A stretch of 64,000 bases of DNA from Nocardia amikacinitolerans NBRC 108937 (GTDB taxonomy: Bacteria > Actinomycetota > Actinomycetes > Mycobacteriales > Mycobacteriaceae), in NCBI RefSeq assembly GCF_001612615.1, contig NZ_BDAU01000022.1:62001-126000 (forward strand), written 5' to 3'. Under the pieces are notes generated by a model. The model was given only the letters and a program-made list of their open reading frames with translations. It had not been told where the DNA came from and did no database searches. The position numbers were made by a program, and so were the translations under genes. Below are positions 54,364 through 64,000 of this stretch, one piece after another (position 1 is the first letter of the stretch; each line of letters begins with the position of its first letter).

Positions 54364-55065
54364 ATGAACACCGCCGTCACCAGCACACCGAAGCCGACCG
54401 CGTTGATCACCGGAGCCAGCCGCGGGCTCGGCGCGGCCATCGCCCGCGAACTCGCGCCGGGACACGAGCTGCTGCTCGGCGCGCGCTCGAAAGACGCGCT
54501 GCGCGACATCCGCGCCGAGCTGCCGGAGGCGACGCCGTGGCCGGTGGAGCTCACCGATTACGCGGGAGTCGCCGCGGCGGTCGGCGCGGTCGAGCGGCTG
54601 GACGTGCTCGTGCACAACGCCGGGATCGCCGATCTCGGCACCATCGCGGAGTCGTCGGTGGACCAGTGGCGAAACACGTTGGAGGCCAACCTCATCGCCG
54701 TCGCCGAACTGACCAGGCTGCTGCTGCCCGCGTTGCGCGCGTCGAACGGCCATGTGGTGCTGATCAATTCGGGCGCCGGGCTGCGGGCCAACGCGGGCTG
54801 GGCCTCCTACGCGGCGAGCAAGTTCGGGTTGCGCGCCTTCGCCGACGCGCTGCGGCTCGAGGAACCCGCGCTGCGCGTGACCTCGATCTTCCCCGGCCGT
54901 ATCGATACCGACATGCAGCGGGAGATCACCACCAACGAGGGTCGCGAGTACCGGCCGGAGGAGTTCCTGACCCCCGAGACGGTCGCGGCGGCGGTGCGGC
55001 ACGCCATCGAGACGCCGCGCGACGCGCACCCGACGGAGATCGTGCTGCGGCCCCTCGCCCGCTGA
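54364..55065 (+). CDS. Short-chain dehydrogenase/reductase
   Basis: The product is 233 residues from ATG 54364; the long open frame upstream is antisense to the hydrolase gene. NAD(P)-binding GASRGLGAA, NAG in VLVHNAGIADL, catalytic Ser in LINSGAGLRANAG, and YAASK (Tyr/Lys) are all present. A small classical SDR without extra domains. Substrate unknown. Convergent with leuS. Confidence 0.9.
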   Translation: MNTAVTSTPKPTALITGASRGLGAAIARELAPGHELLLGARSKDALRDIRAELPEATPWPVELTDYAGVAAAVGAVERLDVLVHNAGIADLGTIAESSVDQWRNTLEANLIAVAELTRLLLPALRASNGHVVLINSGAGLRANAGWASYAASKFGLRAFADALRLEEPALRVTSIFPGRIDTDMQREITTNEGREYRPEEFLTPETVAAAVRHAIETPRDAHPTEIVLRPLAR

Positions 55066-55098
55066 CGACCGAGGGTGACCGTCAGCAGTCCATCCCGA

Positions 55099-55151
55099 CC
55101 GGATGTCACCTTCGGTCGGGTACCGAGCGCTCGACTGAAGGTGACATCCGG
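55099..55151. terminator. Hairpin between convergent SDR and leuS genes; copy of a dispersed repeat
   Basis: The 15-bp perfect stem CCGGATGTCACCTTC / GAAGGTGACATCCGG has a 23-base loop; the inner five bases can extend it with one mismatch. The loop-side sequence GGTCGGGTACCG also occurs at 30528-30539 in the repeat-rich stretch. A further GGAGGTCACCTTCGGTCG copy lies at 55168-55185. Confidence 0.65.
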
Positions 55152-55202
55152 CCTATTCGAGGGGCTGGAGGTCACCTTCGGTCGAGAGGTTCGGTCGGGA
55201 GG

Positions 55203-58049
<2,847 letters not shown>

Positions 58050-58163
58050 GGTCCTGCCTTCTTGTTCTCGCCGATCCTGGACAAACTTCGTATTACAGGG
58101 TAGAACGTCCGGTCCGAGGGACCGAAAATCGGGCCGCGCGCGTCCGTGCGCTAGCCTGCATAG

Positions 58164-58571
58164 GTGTTCGTAGTCGCTCTCGTCCTGTTCGTGTTGGCCG
58201 CCGTAGCCATCGCGACCGGCGTGCTCGGACTGATCGGCAAACTCCCGCCCAACCGCTTCGTCGGTGTGCACACCGAAGCCGCCCTCACCTCCGAAGAGAC
58301 CTTCCGCATCGCGAACCGCGTCGCCGCCCCGACCTCGGTCGCCGCCGGTGCGCTGCTGTTCGCCGGTGGTCTGGTCGCCTTCGCCGCGGGCGGTGTCGTT
58401 GCTCTCGTCGTGGGTGGCGCCGCCGCCGTCATCGCCCTGTTCACCCTGGGTGCGGGCGCGAACGCCGCGGGCGAGGCGATCGCCGCTCTCGTGCCCGCGA
58501 AAGACATCGGCGGCTGCGGCCAGTCCTGCGGCGCGTGCTCCCTGCGCGACGCCTGCGAGCCCGCGAACTGA
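58164..58571 (+). CDS. SdpI-like membrane protein with Cys-rich tail
   Basis: The product is 135 residues from GTG 58164, divergent from leuS. Three transmembrane helices, with the SdpI-family loop IGKLPPNRFVGVHTEAALTSEETFRIANR after helix 1 seen as GKLPPNRFVGVHT and EETFRIANR. An unusual C-terminus carries four cysteines (GGCGQSCGACSLRDAC), which could bind a metal or form disulfides. SdpI family members include toxin-immunity proteins; a role here is unknown. Confidence 0.78.
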   Translation: MFVVALVLFVLAAVAIATGVLGLIGKLPPNRFVGVHTEAALTSEETFRIANRVAAPTSVAAGALLFAGGLVAFAAGGVVALVVGGAAAVIALFTLGAGANAAGEAIAALVPAKDIGGCGQSCGACSLRDACEPAN

Positions 58572-58641
58572 TCCACTTCCCGAGCCCCTCCCCGCGCGTA
58601 CCCTGAGTTCATCAGTGGGCGATTCGCCTTCGGAGGGGCTC

Positions 58642-58851
58642 ATGATTTTCGTCATGGCGTTGGTCGTCGCCATGTTCGCCGCCGCCATCCTCGACGTCTA
58701 CGGCGTCGTGGTGTCCGTGCCCGTCTTCGCGTCGGCGGTGGGTGTCGTCTGGTACGGCATAACACAGCGCCAAAGCGGCGGGGCGGTGCCGCCGCGGCAC
58801 CCTGGCATCGCCCCTGGAAAACAGCGGGTTCTTGTCGGTGGTCGTCGGTAG
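58642..58851 (+). CDS. Small membrane protein
   Basis: The product is 69 residues from ATG 58642, supported by a strong GGAGGGG site seven bases upstream. One or two hydrophobic helices (MIFVMALVVAMFAAAI and VVVSVPVFASAVGVVWYG) then a short basic tail. No family recognised. It lies between two other small membrane-protein genes on the same strand. Confidence 0.55.
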   Translation: MIFVMALVVAMFAAAILDVYGVVVSVPVFASAVGVVWYGITQRQSGGAVPPRHPGIAPGKQRVLVGGRR

Positions 58852-58899
58852 GCTTGGGGAAAGCTCGCCGCTCGGCGGCTCTATCCGGGGGAGGTTCGG

Positions 58900-59238
58900 A
58901 TGTACTTCGGGTTCGCGTTGGTGGCCTTCGTCGCGGGGTTGGCCGTGAGCGCGCCATTCGGACTCGGCGTGGGCGCGGTGTTCTTCGCGTTGACCGCCGT
59001 GCTGCTCGTCGTCGGGCTCGTCCGGCTCGGCCGCGCACCCTTACCCACCTCGCCGCGACACCGCGGCAAGGGCAGGGGAGCCGCCGGTTGGGGCGCGGCC
59101 GCGAGCGCGGGCGGCTTCACCTTCTTCGGCGATGGCGGCGGCAGTGACGGCCGGAGCGGCGGCTGCGGTGGCGGCGGCGGCAGCTGTAGCGGCGGCGGAG
59201 GAGGCGGCTGCGGCGGCGGAGGTTGCGGCGGCGGCTGA
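58900..59238 (+). CDS. Small membrane protein with Gly/Cys-rich tail
   Basis: The product is 112 residues from ATG 58900 (GGGGGAGG upstream). Two helices (about 1-20 and 24-43) are followed by a basic loop and a 40-residue tail of Gly with five cysteines and serines (GGCGGGGGSCSGGGGGGCGG). Such tails occur at the ends of TIGR04222-type and related actinobacterial membrane proteins. Low sequence complexity means the tail length may vary. Function unknown. Confidence 0.6.
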   Translation: MYFGFALVAFVAGLAVSAPFGLGVGAVFFALTAVLLVVGLVRLGRAPLPTSPRHRGKGRGAAGWGAAASAGGFTFFGDGGGSDGRSGGCGGGGGSCSGGGGGGCGGGGCGGG

Positions 59239-59255
59239 CATCCCGCCCACGCGGG

Positions 59256-59615
59256 TCAGTCGGTACCCGGGGGTGGTGGAATGCTGCGGGAGAGCGGGCT
59301 GCCCTTCGGGTTGAGGTAGAGGACGAAAAGGGTGACCGCGGCGGGGCCGAGGTTGCGGGCGACGTGCGGGTATCGCGGGCCGCTCGGTTCGCGGAACACC
59401 CGGCCGCGGTGGTAGGTGACGGGGGCGCCGTCGGGGCCGGGGTGGTCGAGTGTTCCGCGTGCGACCAGGACGAAGAGGGTGCCGTCGTGGTAGTGCCAGC
59501 CGCTGGTGCCGCCGGGATCGATCACGGTCTGGCGCAGCAGGATGTCGCGCCCGGCGATGGTGAAGCGCGCGAGTACTCGGCTCGCGGTCCCCGACGCGGG
59601 CGCGGCATTGGCCAC
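59256..59615 (-). CDS. Cupin-domain protein
   Basis: About 119 residues from GTG 59615; the frame is open to 59840, and the start is uncertain as no clear ribosome-binding site is seen. Single cupin barrel: DPGGTSGWHYHDGTLFVLVARGTLDH carries the first motif seen as GWHYHDG and later RYPHVARNLGPAAVTLFVLYL the second. Two His plus a Pro-rich C-terminus (SIPPPPGTD). Possible metal-binding dioxygenase or sensor; function not assignable. Confidence 0.75.
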   Translation of the reverse strand: MANAAPASGTASRVLARFTIAGRDILLRQTVIDPGGTSGWHYHDGTLFVLVARGTLDHPGPDGAPVTYHRGRVFREPSGPRYPHVARNLGPAAVTLFVLYLNPKGSPLSRSIPPPPGTD

Positions 59616-60088
59616 CAGAGCGGGCAGACGTGGGATTCGCACCCACCCATCGAACCATCCGGCAGGGAGGCTTTCGCGTCCTTGGTTCGCTGCCGCGGAA
59701 CGCCGCCGAGCAGGACTTGGGTGAGTTCCCGCTCGCCGGACGGGTCGGGTGCGCTGGCCGCGCTCGCTACCGTCCCGATCTCCGGCTGCTACCACGGCGC
59801 CACGGCTGGGATTCGTGCCGTCTCGGGCGTCGATGACCACCGCGCGCCCAGCGCCGGGCGGCCGAGCTCAGACCGCCGGGCGGCTTTCTCGATTCTTCGC
59901 GCGTACCGAGGCATCCTCTCTCGGACGAGCGGGTACCGGTCTTGCACTGCGACAGCGACGTCATTCGATGCTGACGCGCTGCCCGCCTCCACTGGCGTAA
60001 GCGGTTGGCGGGAAGCTCGCAGCGCCCCGACTTGCGTGGCGCTGTCCCGTTGTGGGCTTCCGGGCCGTCCCGAGTAACGGCCGTTCGG
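59616..60088. other. Stretch without a recognisable gene
   Basis: These 473 bases separate the cupin gene from the end of the biosynthetic operon. Short open frames exist on both strands but none has family features or a good ribosome-binding site. Confidence 0.5.
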
Positions 60089-61126
60089 TCAGCGCAAACC
60101 CGCGACGGCCGCCAGTACTGCTCGTCCCGCCTCTCGGTCGCCGACGGCGATGCGTGCGCTCCCGTCCGGGTAGAACTTCGCCGCGATACCCGCCCGACGC
60201 AGGGCCGTCGCGATCCCCGGCCCCGGGAGGTAGAGGAAGTTGGCGTGGCTACGGGGGATGGGGTGGCCGCAGGCGAGTAGGGCATTGCGCAAACCCTCGC
60301 GTTCGGCGGTGATCAGCCGGATTCGGGTCTGGAGTTCGGGTTCGGCGGCGTAGGAGGCGGACACGGCGGCGACGGCGGAGGTGGAGATGCCGAAGGGGAG
60401 TTGCAGGCGTCGCACTCGTTCGACGAGTTCGCTCCGACCGAACGCGTATCCGATGCGTAACCCCGCGAGCCCGTAGGCCTTCGAGAAGGTCCGCAGCACA
60501 AGGAGATTCGGATACTTCCGGAGCAGCGCGAGGGTGTCGAGCCGTTCGGCGGGCCCGAGGAACTCGGCGTACGCCTCGTCGAGCACGACGGTCACCCGGT
60601 TCGGCACGGCGCCGAGGAAGGATTTCAGCTCGCCGGCGGGCACGACGGTTCCGGTGGGATTGTGTGGACGGCACACCACGACCAACGCCGTCCGCTTGTC
60701 GATCGCCCGCCGCATCGCGGGAAGATCCTGATCGCCCGAGGCGTCCAACGGCACCGGAACCAGATTCACCCCGACCATCCCCGCGATGATCGGATATCCA
60801 TCGAAGGTCGGTGTGCCCGCGACGATCTCCGCGCCGTCTCCGGTGACGGCCTGGATGATCTGCATGGCGACTCCGGTCGCCCCTGACCCGACGACCACCT
60901 GGTCGCCCCGCACGCCGACATGTCGCGCGATGATCTCGGGCAACTGCCGAGGCAGGAACTCGGGATACCGATTCGCCTGCGCAAGCGCCTGATTCACCGC
61001 GCGAAGCACGGAGGGCAGTGGCGGAAAGGGATTCTCGCTCAGCGACAGATCGAACCGAACCGGCCGCGAACCCTGCCGACGGTGGTGTCGCGAGGACCGG
61101 GTGTCCTCGGCGGACCCGATGTTCAT
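60089..61126 (-). CDS. Histidinol-phosphate aminotransferase-like PLP enzyme
   Basis: The product is 345 residues from ATG 61126, which overlaps the upstream stop (ATGA). Fold-type I features: SLSENPFPPLPSV, GSGATGVAMQII, CRPHNPTGTVV, VVLDEAYAEFLG, and the PLP-lysine region RTFSKAYGLAGLRIGYAFG (Lys in SKA). Being coupled to a KAS III-like gene rather than to his genes, it more likely aminates a pathway ketone than acts in histidine synthesis. Last gene of the cluster seen here. Confidence 0.88.
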   Translation of the reverse strand: MNIGSAEDTRSSRHHRRQGSRPVRFDLSLSENPFPPLPSVLRAVNQALAQANRYPEFLPRQLPEIIARHVGVRGDQVVVGSGATGVAMQIIQAVTGDGAEIVAGTPTFDGYPIIAGMVGVNLVPVPLDASGDQDLPAMRRAIDKRTALVVVCRPHNPTGTVVPAGELKSFLGAVPNRVTVVLDEAYAEFLGPAERLDTLALLRKYPNLLVLRTFSKAYGLAGLRIGYAFGRSELVERVRRLQLPFGISTSAVAAVSASYAAEPELQTRIRLITAEREGLRNALLACGHPIPRSHANFLYLPGPGIATALRRAGIAAKFYPDGSARIAVGDREAGRAVLAAVAGLR

Positions 61127-62166
61127 CCCGCCGCGCCCCAGCGCACCGCGGCGGCGGCGGCGAAATCGCCCGCGTGCGCGAACGCGGACATCAGTACCAC
61201 CGATCCGTTGCGCAGCCGACCGGCCTGATTCTCCACATCCAAGGTGACCGGAATCCCCGCGGCGAACAAGTTCCCGCACCGGTCGAAGGTGTCGGGATGT
61301 CGTTCCGCGGGCAGCTCGAGCGCGTCGTGCCAGTTGCGCAGGAACAGCCGGTTCGGCTGGTTGGTGACGAACGTGTCGATGTCGCGCCCCTTCACGCCGA
61401 TCCGATCGCACACCGCGAGCGCCACTTCCGGCACCAGCCGGTTGCCGCGCGCGAACACCTTGGTGACCTTGGATTCGGTGAAGCTCACACAGGCCTGGCC
61501 GGAACCGGGTTCCCAGTACTTGCGCTCGCCGTTGGTCGTGAAATCCATGTCCCCGGCGAATTCCGGGTAGGTGCGGCATTCGATGTCGAGGATCGGCGCG
61601 CTGTCGTCCTTCACCAGCAGTCCGACGCCGCAACCGTCGCCGGGCACCGGCGCCTGCGCGAGTTTGCGAATCTCGGTCTGGGTGAACACCGGTCCCGCGC
61701 AGTTCTGTGCCACCGCGATGAGCGCGGTGCGAGCGTCGGTGGTCTGCAAGATCATTCGGGCCAACGCCATCATGTGCACGAAGGCCGCGCAGCCGCCGTT
61801 GTGGATGTCGTAGACGACGCGCGGCCGCATACCGAGCCGCTTGGCGACCTCGGGCCCGCTGCCGAGCACCGGATTGTCCGGCAGCTGCGTGTGCGTGATC
61901 AGCACATCGACACTCGAAAGCGACTGTGCCCCTCGACGTTCCCGCATCGGCTCGACCGCGCGCTCGATCATGTCGACGGCCGTCTCGTCTCGCGCCACGT
62001 GGTGACGCCCACGCGGGGCGCGGAACATCACGTTCTTCGCCATCCGGTCCGAGCGCGCGAAATGGGTGAAGTACTCGGTGTCGACGGGCGCGCCGGGCAG
62101 GTAGGACGACACGTCGACCAGGCTGACGGTGGGCAGCGGCGAGGCGTCCGGATCGGTCACGTACAT
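61123..62166 (-). CDS. KAS III (FabH)-like enzyme with altered catalytic triad
   Basis: The product is 347 residues from ATG 62166, with GAGGA six bases upstream inside the previous stop region. Thiolase fold with nucleophile Cys126 in HNGGCAAF. The position of the FabH His (HQAN) reads NQPN here, so it is Asn269; the third residue Asn299 (CGN) is kept. Domain ends with LMSAFAHAGDFAAA. KAS III variants with changed triads often catalyse acyl transfer to O or N rather than decarboxylative C-C bond formation. Downstream of an SRPBCC protein and a ThDP enzyme, it probably builds an acyl or ketone intermediate. Confidence 0.87.
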   Translation of the reverse strand: MYVTDPDASPLPTVSLVDVSSYLPGAPVDTEYFTHFARSDRMAKNVMFRAPRGRHHVARDETAVDMIERAVEPMRERRGAQSLSSVDVLITHTQLPDNPVLGSGPEVAKRLGMRPRVVYDIHNGGCAAFVHMMALARMILQTTDARTALIAVAQNCAGPVFTQTEIRKLAQAPVPGDGCGVGLLVKDDSAPILDIECRTYPEFAGDMDFTTNGERKYWEPGSGQACVSFTESKVTKVFARGNRLVPEVALAVCDRIGVKGRDIDTFVTNQPNRLFLRNWHDALELPAERHPDTFDRCGNLFAAGIPVTLDVENQAGRLRNGSVVLMSAFAHAGDFAAAAAVRWGAAG

Positions 62167-62174
62167 GCGCGTCC

Positions 62175-62834
62175 TCACTTCATCCAGTCGGGCTTGATCG
62201 GCAAGCCGTGCGCGGCACGGTATTCGCAGATCGCCTTGAGGTTGTCCAGCTCGAGCTGGTGACCGGCGGAGAACATCTCCCAGAAGTCGCCGACCCACAC
62301 CGGACGCCCGGCGGGCGCGGTCTCCGGATAGGGGTTCTCGTCGTAGAACGGGTGACGGCAATTCGTCCACAGCACAACCGAACCCGGCTTGTTCAGCACG
62401 ACTTGCGCGTCGACGACCCGCATCAGGTAGACCATCCACAGGTGCCGCCCCTGGTCCCACGCGCAGTGGTAGTCGACGGTCATCGCGTCCGGATTGGCCA
62501 CCGTCCGGGTGTAGATCTTCGTTGCGTCGCCGAGCCGGTCGTGGGCCAGCCACAGGCCAGGTTCCTCGGTTTCGGTGAATCCGCGCAGGCTGTAGGTCCA
62601 TTCCTCCAGCGACCTGGTGTCGGCAAGGTACTCGTACACCTCGCGGGGCGGCGCGGCGACATAGCCCTGAACCGGGCAGAAGTCACCGAAGATCTGGTCG
62701 TGCGGATACACCGACCGCAGCATGTCCATGATGATCGGGGTGGTCGCGTCCTTGTCGGAGTTCTCGATCCGCAGCACGCCGGGTACGACGTCTTCCGGGA
62801 TGTCGCTGAGCGCGGGCAGGGCGCTGGTCGTCAC
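62175..62834 (-). CDS. SRPBCC (START/polyketide cyclase-like) family protein
   Basis: The product is 219 residues from GTG 62834, overlapping the upstream stop (GTGA). SRPBCC helix-grip features: GYVAAPPREVYEYLADTRSLEEW, then WLAHDRLGDATKIYTRTVANP and DYHCAWDQGRHLWMVYLMR. The C-terminal 50 residues with VGDFWEMFSAGHQLELDNLKAICEYRAAHG form the closing helix. Such proteins bind hydrophobic ligands and can act as cyclases or aromatases. Nine bases separate it from the KAS III gene. Confidence 0.83.
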   Translation of the reverse strand: MTTSALPALSDIPEDVVPGVLRIENSDKDATTPIIMDMLRSVYPHDQIFGDFCPVQGYVAAPPREVYEYLADTRSLEEWTYSLRGFTETEEPGLWLAHDRLGDATKIYTRTVANPDAMTVDYHCAWDQGRHLWMVYLMRVVDAQVVLNKPGSVVLWTNCRHPFYDENPYPETAPAGRPVWVGDFWEMFSAGHQLELDNLKAICEYRAAHGLPIKPDWMK

Positions 62835-64000
62835 GGGGTCCTCCTGGAGTTCTCGAGTGTGGTGAGAAACGGTGTGAACGGGGGGATCTCGTCCGGATCG
62901 CAGTCGACCGCGAGGAACGACGGACCCGGTGTGTCCAGGCCGCGTCCGAGCGCGTCGGCGAGCTCGGTGGGTGTGCGCACGGTGTACGCGGGCAGGTCGG
63001 GAAACATGGCGGCGATACCGTCGCCGAGGAACGCGGGCCGGAACCTGTTGAAGCTGTACCGATCTCGGTAGTAGAGCTGTTCGCGCGTGACGCACATGGC
63101 GTGCGCGTTGTTGTTCAGCACGACGAAGGTGATCGGCAGCCGGTGTTCGACGGCGGTGTGCACCTCCATGCCGTGCATGTAGAACGCACCGTCGCCCGCG
63201 ATCACCACGGTGCGACCTGGCCCGCGCCGGGCGAACGCGGCGCCGATACCCGCGCCGAAGGCGTAGCCCATTCCGCCCATGCCGAGGGCGACGACGAACC
63301 GTCCGCCGCGCGGCACTCGCAGGTGGTGCACCACCGCGGCGCCGGTGTTGCCCGCGTCGGCGAAGACGTCGGTGCCGTCGGGAAGCGCCGCGCCGATGAT
63401 CTCGACGAGTTCTCGGTAGCGCAGTCCCGGCCCGTCGGCGGCGGGTACCTGGAGCGATGTCAGGGCGGCCGCGGGCGCCGCGTGCGTTTCGATTGCGGTG
63501 CTCGCGAATTCGTCGGCGAGCTCGCCGAGCGTGATCGACAGATCGGTGCTCGTCGCGTGGATCGTCGGCGGGTACGGCGGGGCGATGCCGATGCTGGCGA
63601 CGGAGAGTTCGGCGAGCAGGTCGTCGAGCCCGGCGCGAGCGGTGACGGGCAGGCGGGTGCCGATCACCAGGCAGAGCGCGGCCGATCGGAGGTCCGCGGT
63701 GAGTTCGGGATGTCCCATGCTGCCCGCGACGCCGCAGAAGCCGGGGTCGAAGTTGTCGTAGACGTCCTTGGCGTCCGGCGCGACGCCGACAGCGGCGTCC
63801 AGAGCCGTTGCGAGACGCGCCAATTCGTCTCGCGCGCCGTCGCGGGCGACCTGATCGCCCGCGATGATCACGATCTTTCCCGTGCTGCGCGCCGCGGAAA
63901 GCGCGGCGCGCACCGCGGTGAGCCCGCTCGCATCGCGACGGTGCGAGCGTGGCGGCAACCGGAACGGCGGGACCGTGTCGACCCCGGCCTGCTGCACATC
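62831..64000 (-). CDS. ThDP-dependent enzyme, acetolactate-synthase-like (5' part outside window)
   Basis: About 390 C-terminal residues are in the window; family members are about 550, so some 160 N-terminal residues, with the catalytic Glu, lie beyond 64000. The central domain (about 30-160) has IVIIAGDQVARDGARDEL. The ThDP-binding domain shows GMGGMGYAFGAGIGAAFA and the GDG...N motif VIAGDGAFYMHGMEVHTA ... VVLNNNAHAM. It forms or cleaves C-C bonds next to a carbonyl, typically making acyloins or 2-keto acids. First gene of the coupled set read here. Confidence 0.88.
   Translation of the reverse strand, partial: DVQQAGVDTVPPFRLPPRSHRRDASGLTAVRAALSAARSTGKIVIIAGDQVARDGARDELARLATALDAAVGVAPDAKDVYDNFDPGFCGVAGSMGHPELTADLRSAALCLVIGTRLPVTARAGLDDLLAELSVASIGIAPPYPPTIHATSTDLSITLGELADEFASTAIETHAAPAAALTSLQVPAADGPGLRYRELVEIIGAALPDGTDVFADAGNTGAAVVHHLRVPRGGRFVVALGMGGMGYAFGAGIGAAFARRGPGRTVVIAGDGAFYMHGMEVHTAVEHRLPITFVVLNNNAHAMCVTREQLYYRDRYSFNRFRPAFLGDGIAAMFPDLPAYTVRTPTELADALGRGLDTPGPSFLAVDCDPDEIPPFTPFLTTLENSRRTP

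Noticed and set aside
58050..58163. Possible T-box or leader upstream of leuS
   Set aside because: Only 114 bases separate leuS from the divergent gene, and I could not find a T-box consensus or antiterminator-like stem.

Overview
The window is high-GC actinobacterial DNA and fits a mycolic-acid actinomycete, most likely Nocardia or a close relative. The signs are an LpqH-type 19 kDa lipoprotein, a Tat-exported PhoX phosphatase, glucosylglycerate hydrolase, MenC, an F420-type (LLM) oxidoreductase, frequent GTG/TTG starts, and a block with the gene order of Mycobacterium tuberculosis Rv0046c-Rv0051 (ino1, PadR, DUF1707, DUF5318, ponA1, GT87). The genus is inferred from gene content. I see no rRNA, tRNA or CRISPR array.

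Layout. 1-10139: a Ter stress-response island. It has a 5'-truncated multidomain PRTase/TRSP/StiP/Pelota protein, a HAD phosphatase whose 3' end is interrupted by a TnpB element, three AIM24 paralogues, and two TerD-family fusions. 10327-19331: a cell-envelope block with a GT87 mannosyltransferase-like protein, a class A PBP, DUF5318, two DUF1707 membrane proteins, PadR and inositol-phosphate synthase. It is followed by two GyrI-like proteins and a second, closely related class A PBP (20595-22868). 23276-26571: sugar ABC importer genes of LpqY-SugA-SugB type; a SugC/UgpC-type ATPase is separate, at 33048. 26887-36456: DUF2786, a metallopeptidase-like protein, MenC, thiolase/HxlR and small membrane proteins, with several repeats and gene remnants between them. 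36720-42295: LLM oxidoreductase, P450, an amino-acid ABC importer with a fused binding protein and permease, and a His-rich metal-binding protein.

42368-48135 is a tightly coupled four-gene minus-strand operon: two unrecognised proteins, a TPR protein, and a CHAT (caspase-like) protease with visible His and Cys catalytic residues. This is the best candidate for an undescribed system. 48270-59615 holds LpqH, a membrane protein, PhoX, a GH25 lysozyme, glucosylglycerate hydrolase, an SDR, LeuRS, an SdpI-like protein, two small membrane proteins and a cupin. 60089-64000 is the edge of a probable biosynthetic cluster: an HisC-like aminotransferase, a KAS III-like enzyme with an Asn in place of the catalytic His, an SRPBCC protein, and a ThDP enzyme cut by the window end. 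All four are translationally coupled or nearly so.

Functions rest on motif and family recognition by eye. Start codons were chosen from Shine-Dalgarno spacing, overlap with neighbours and family length.
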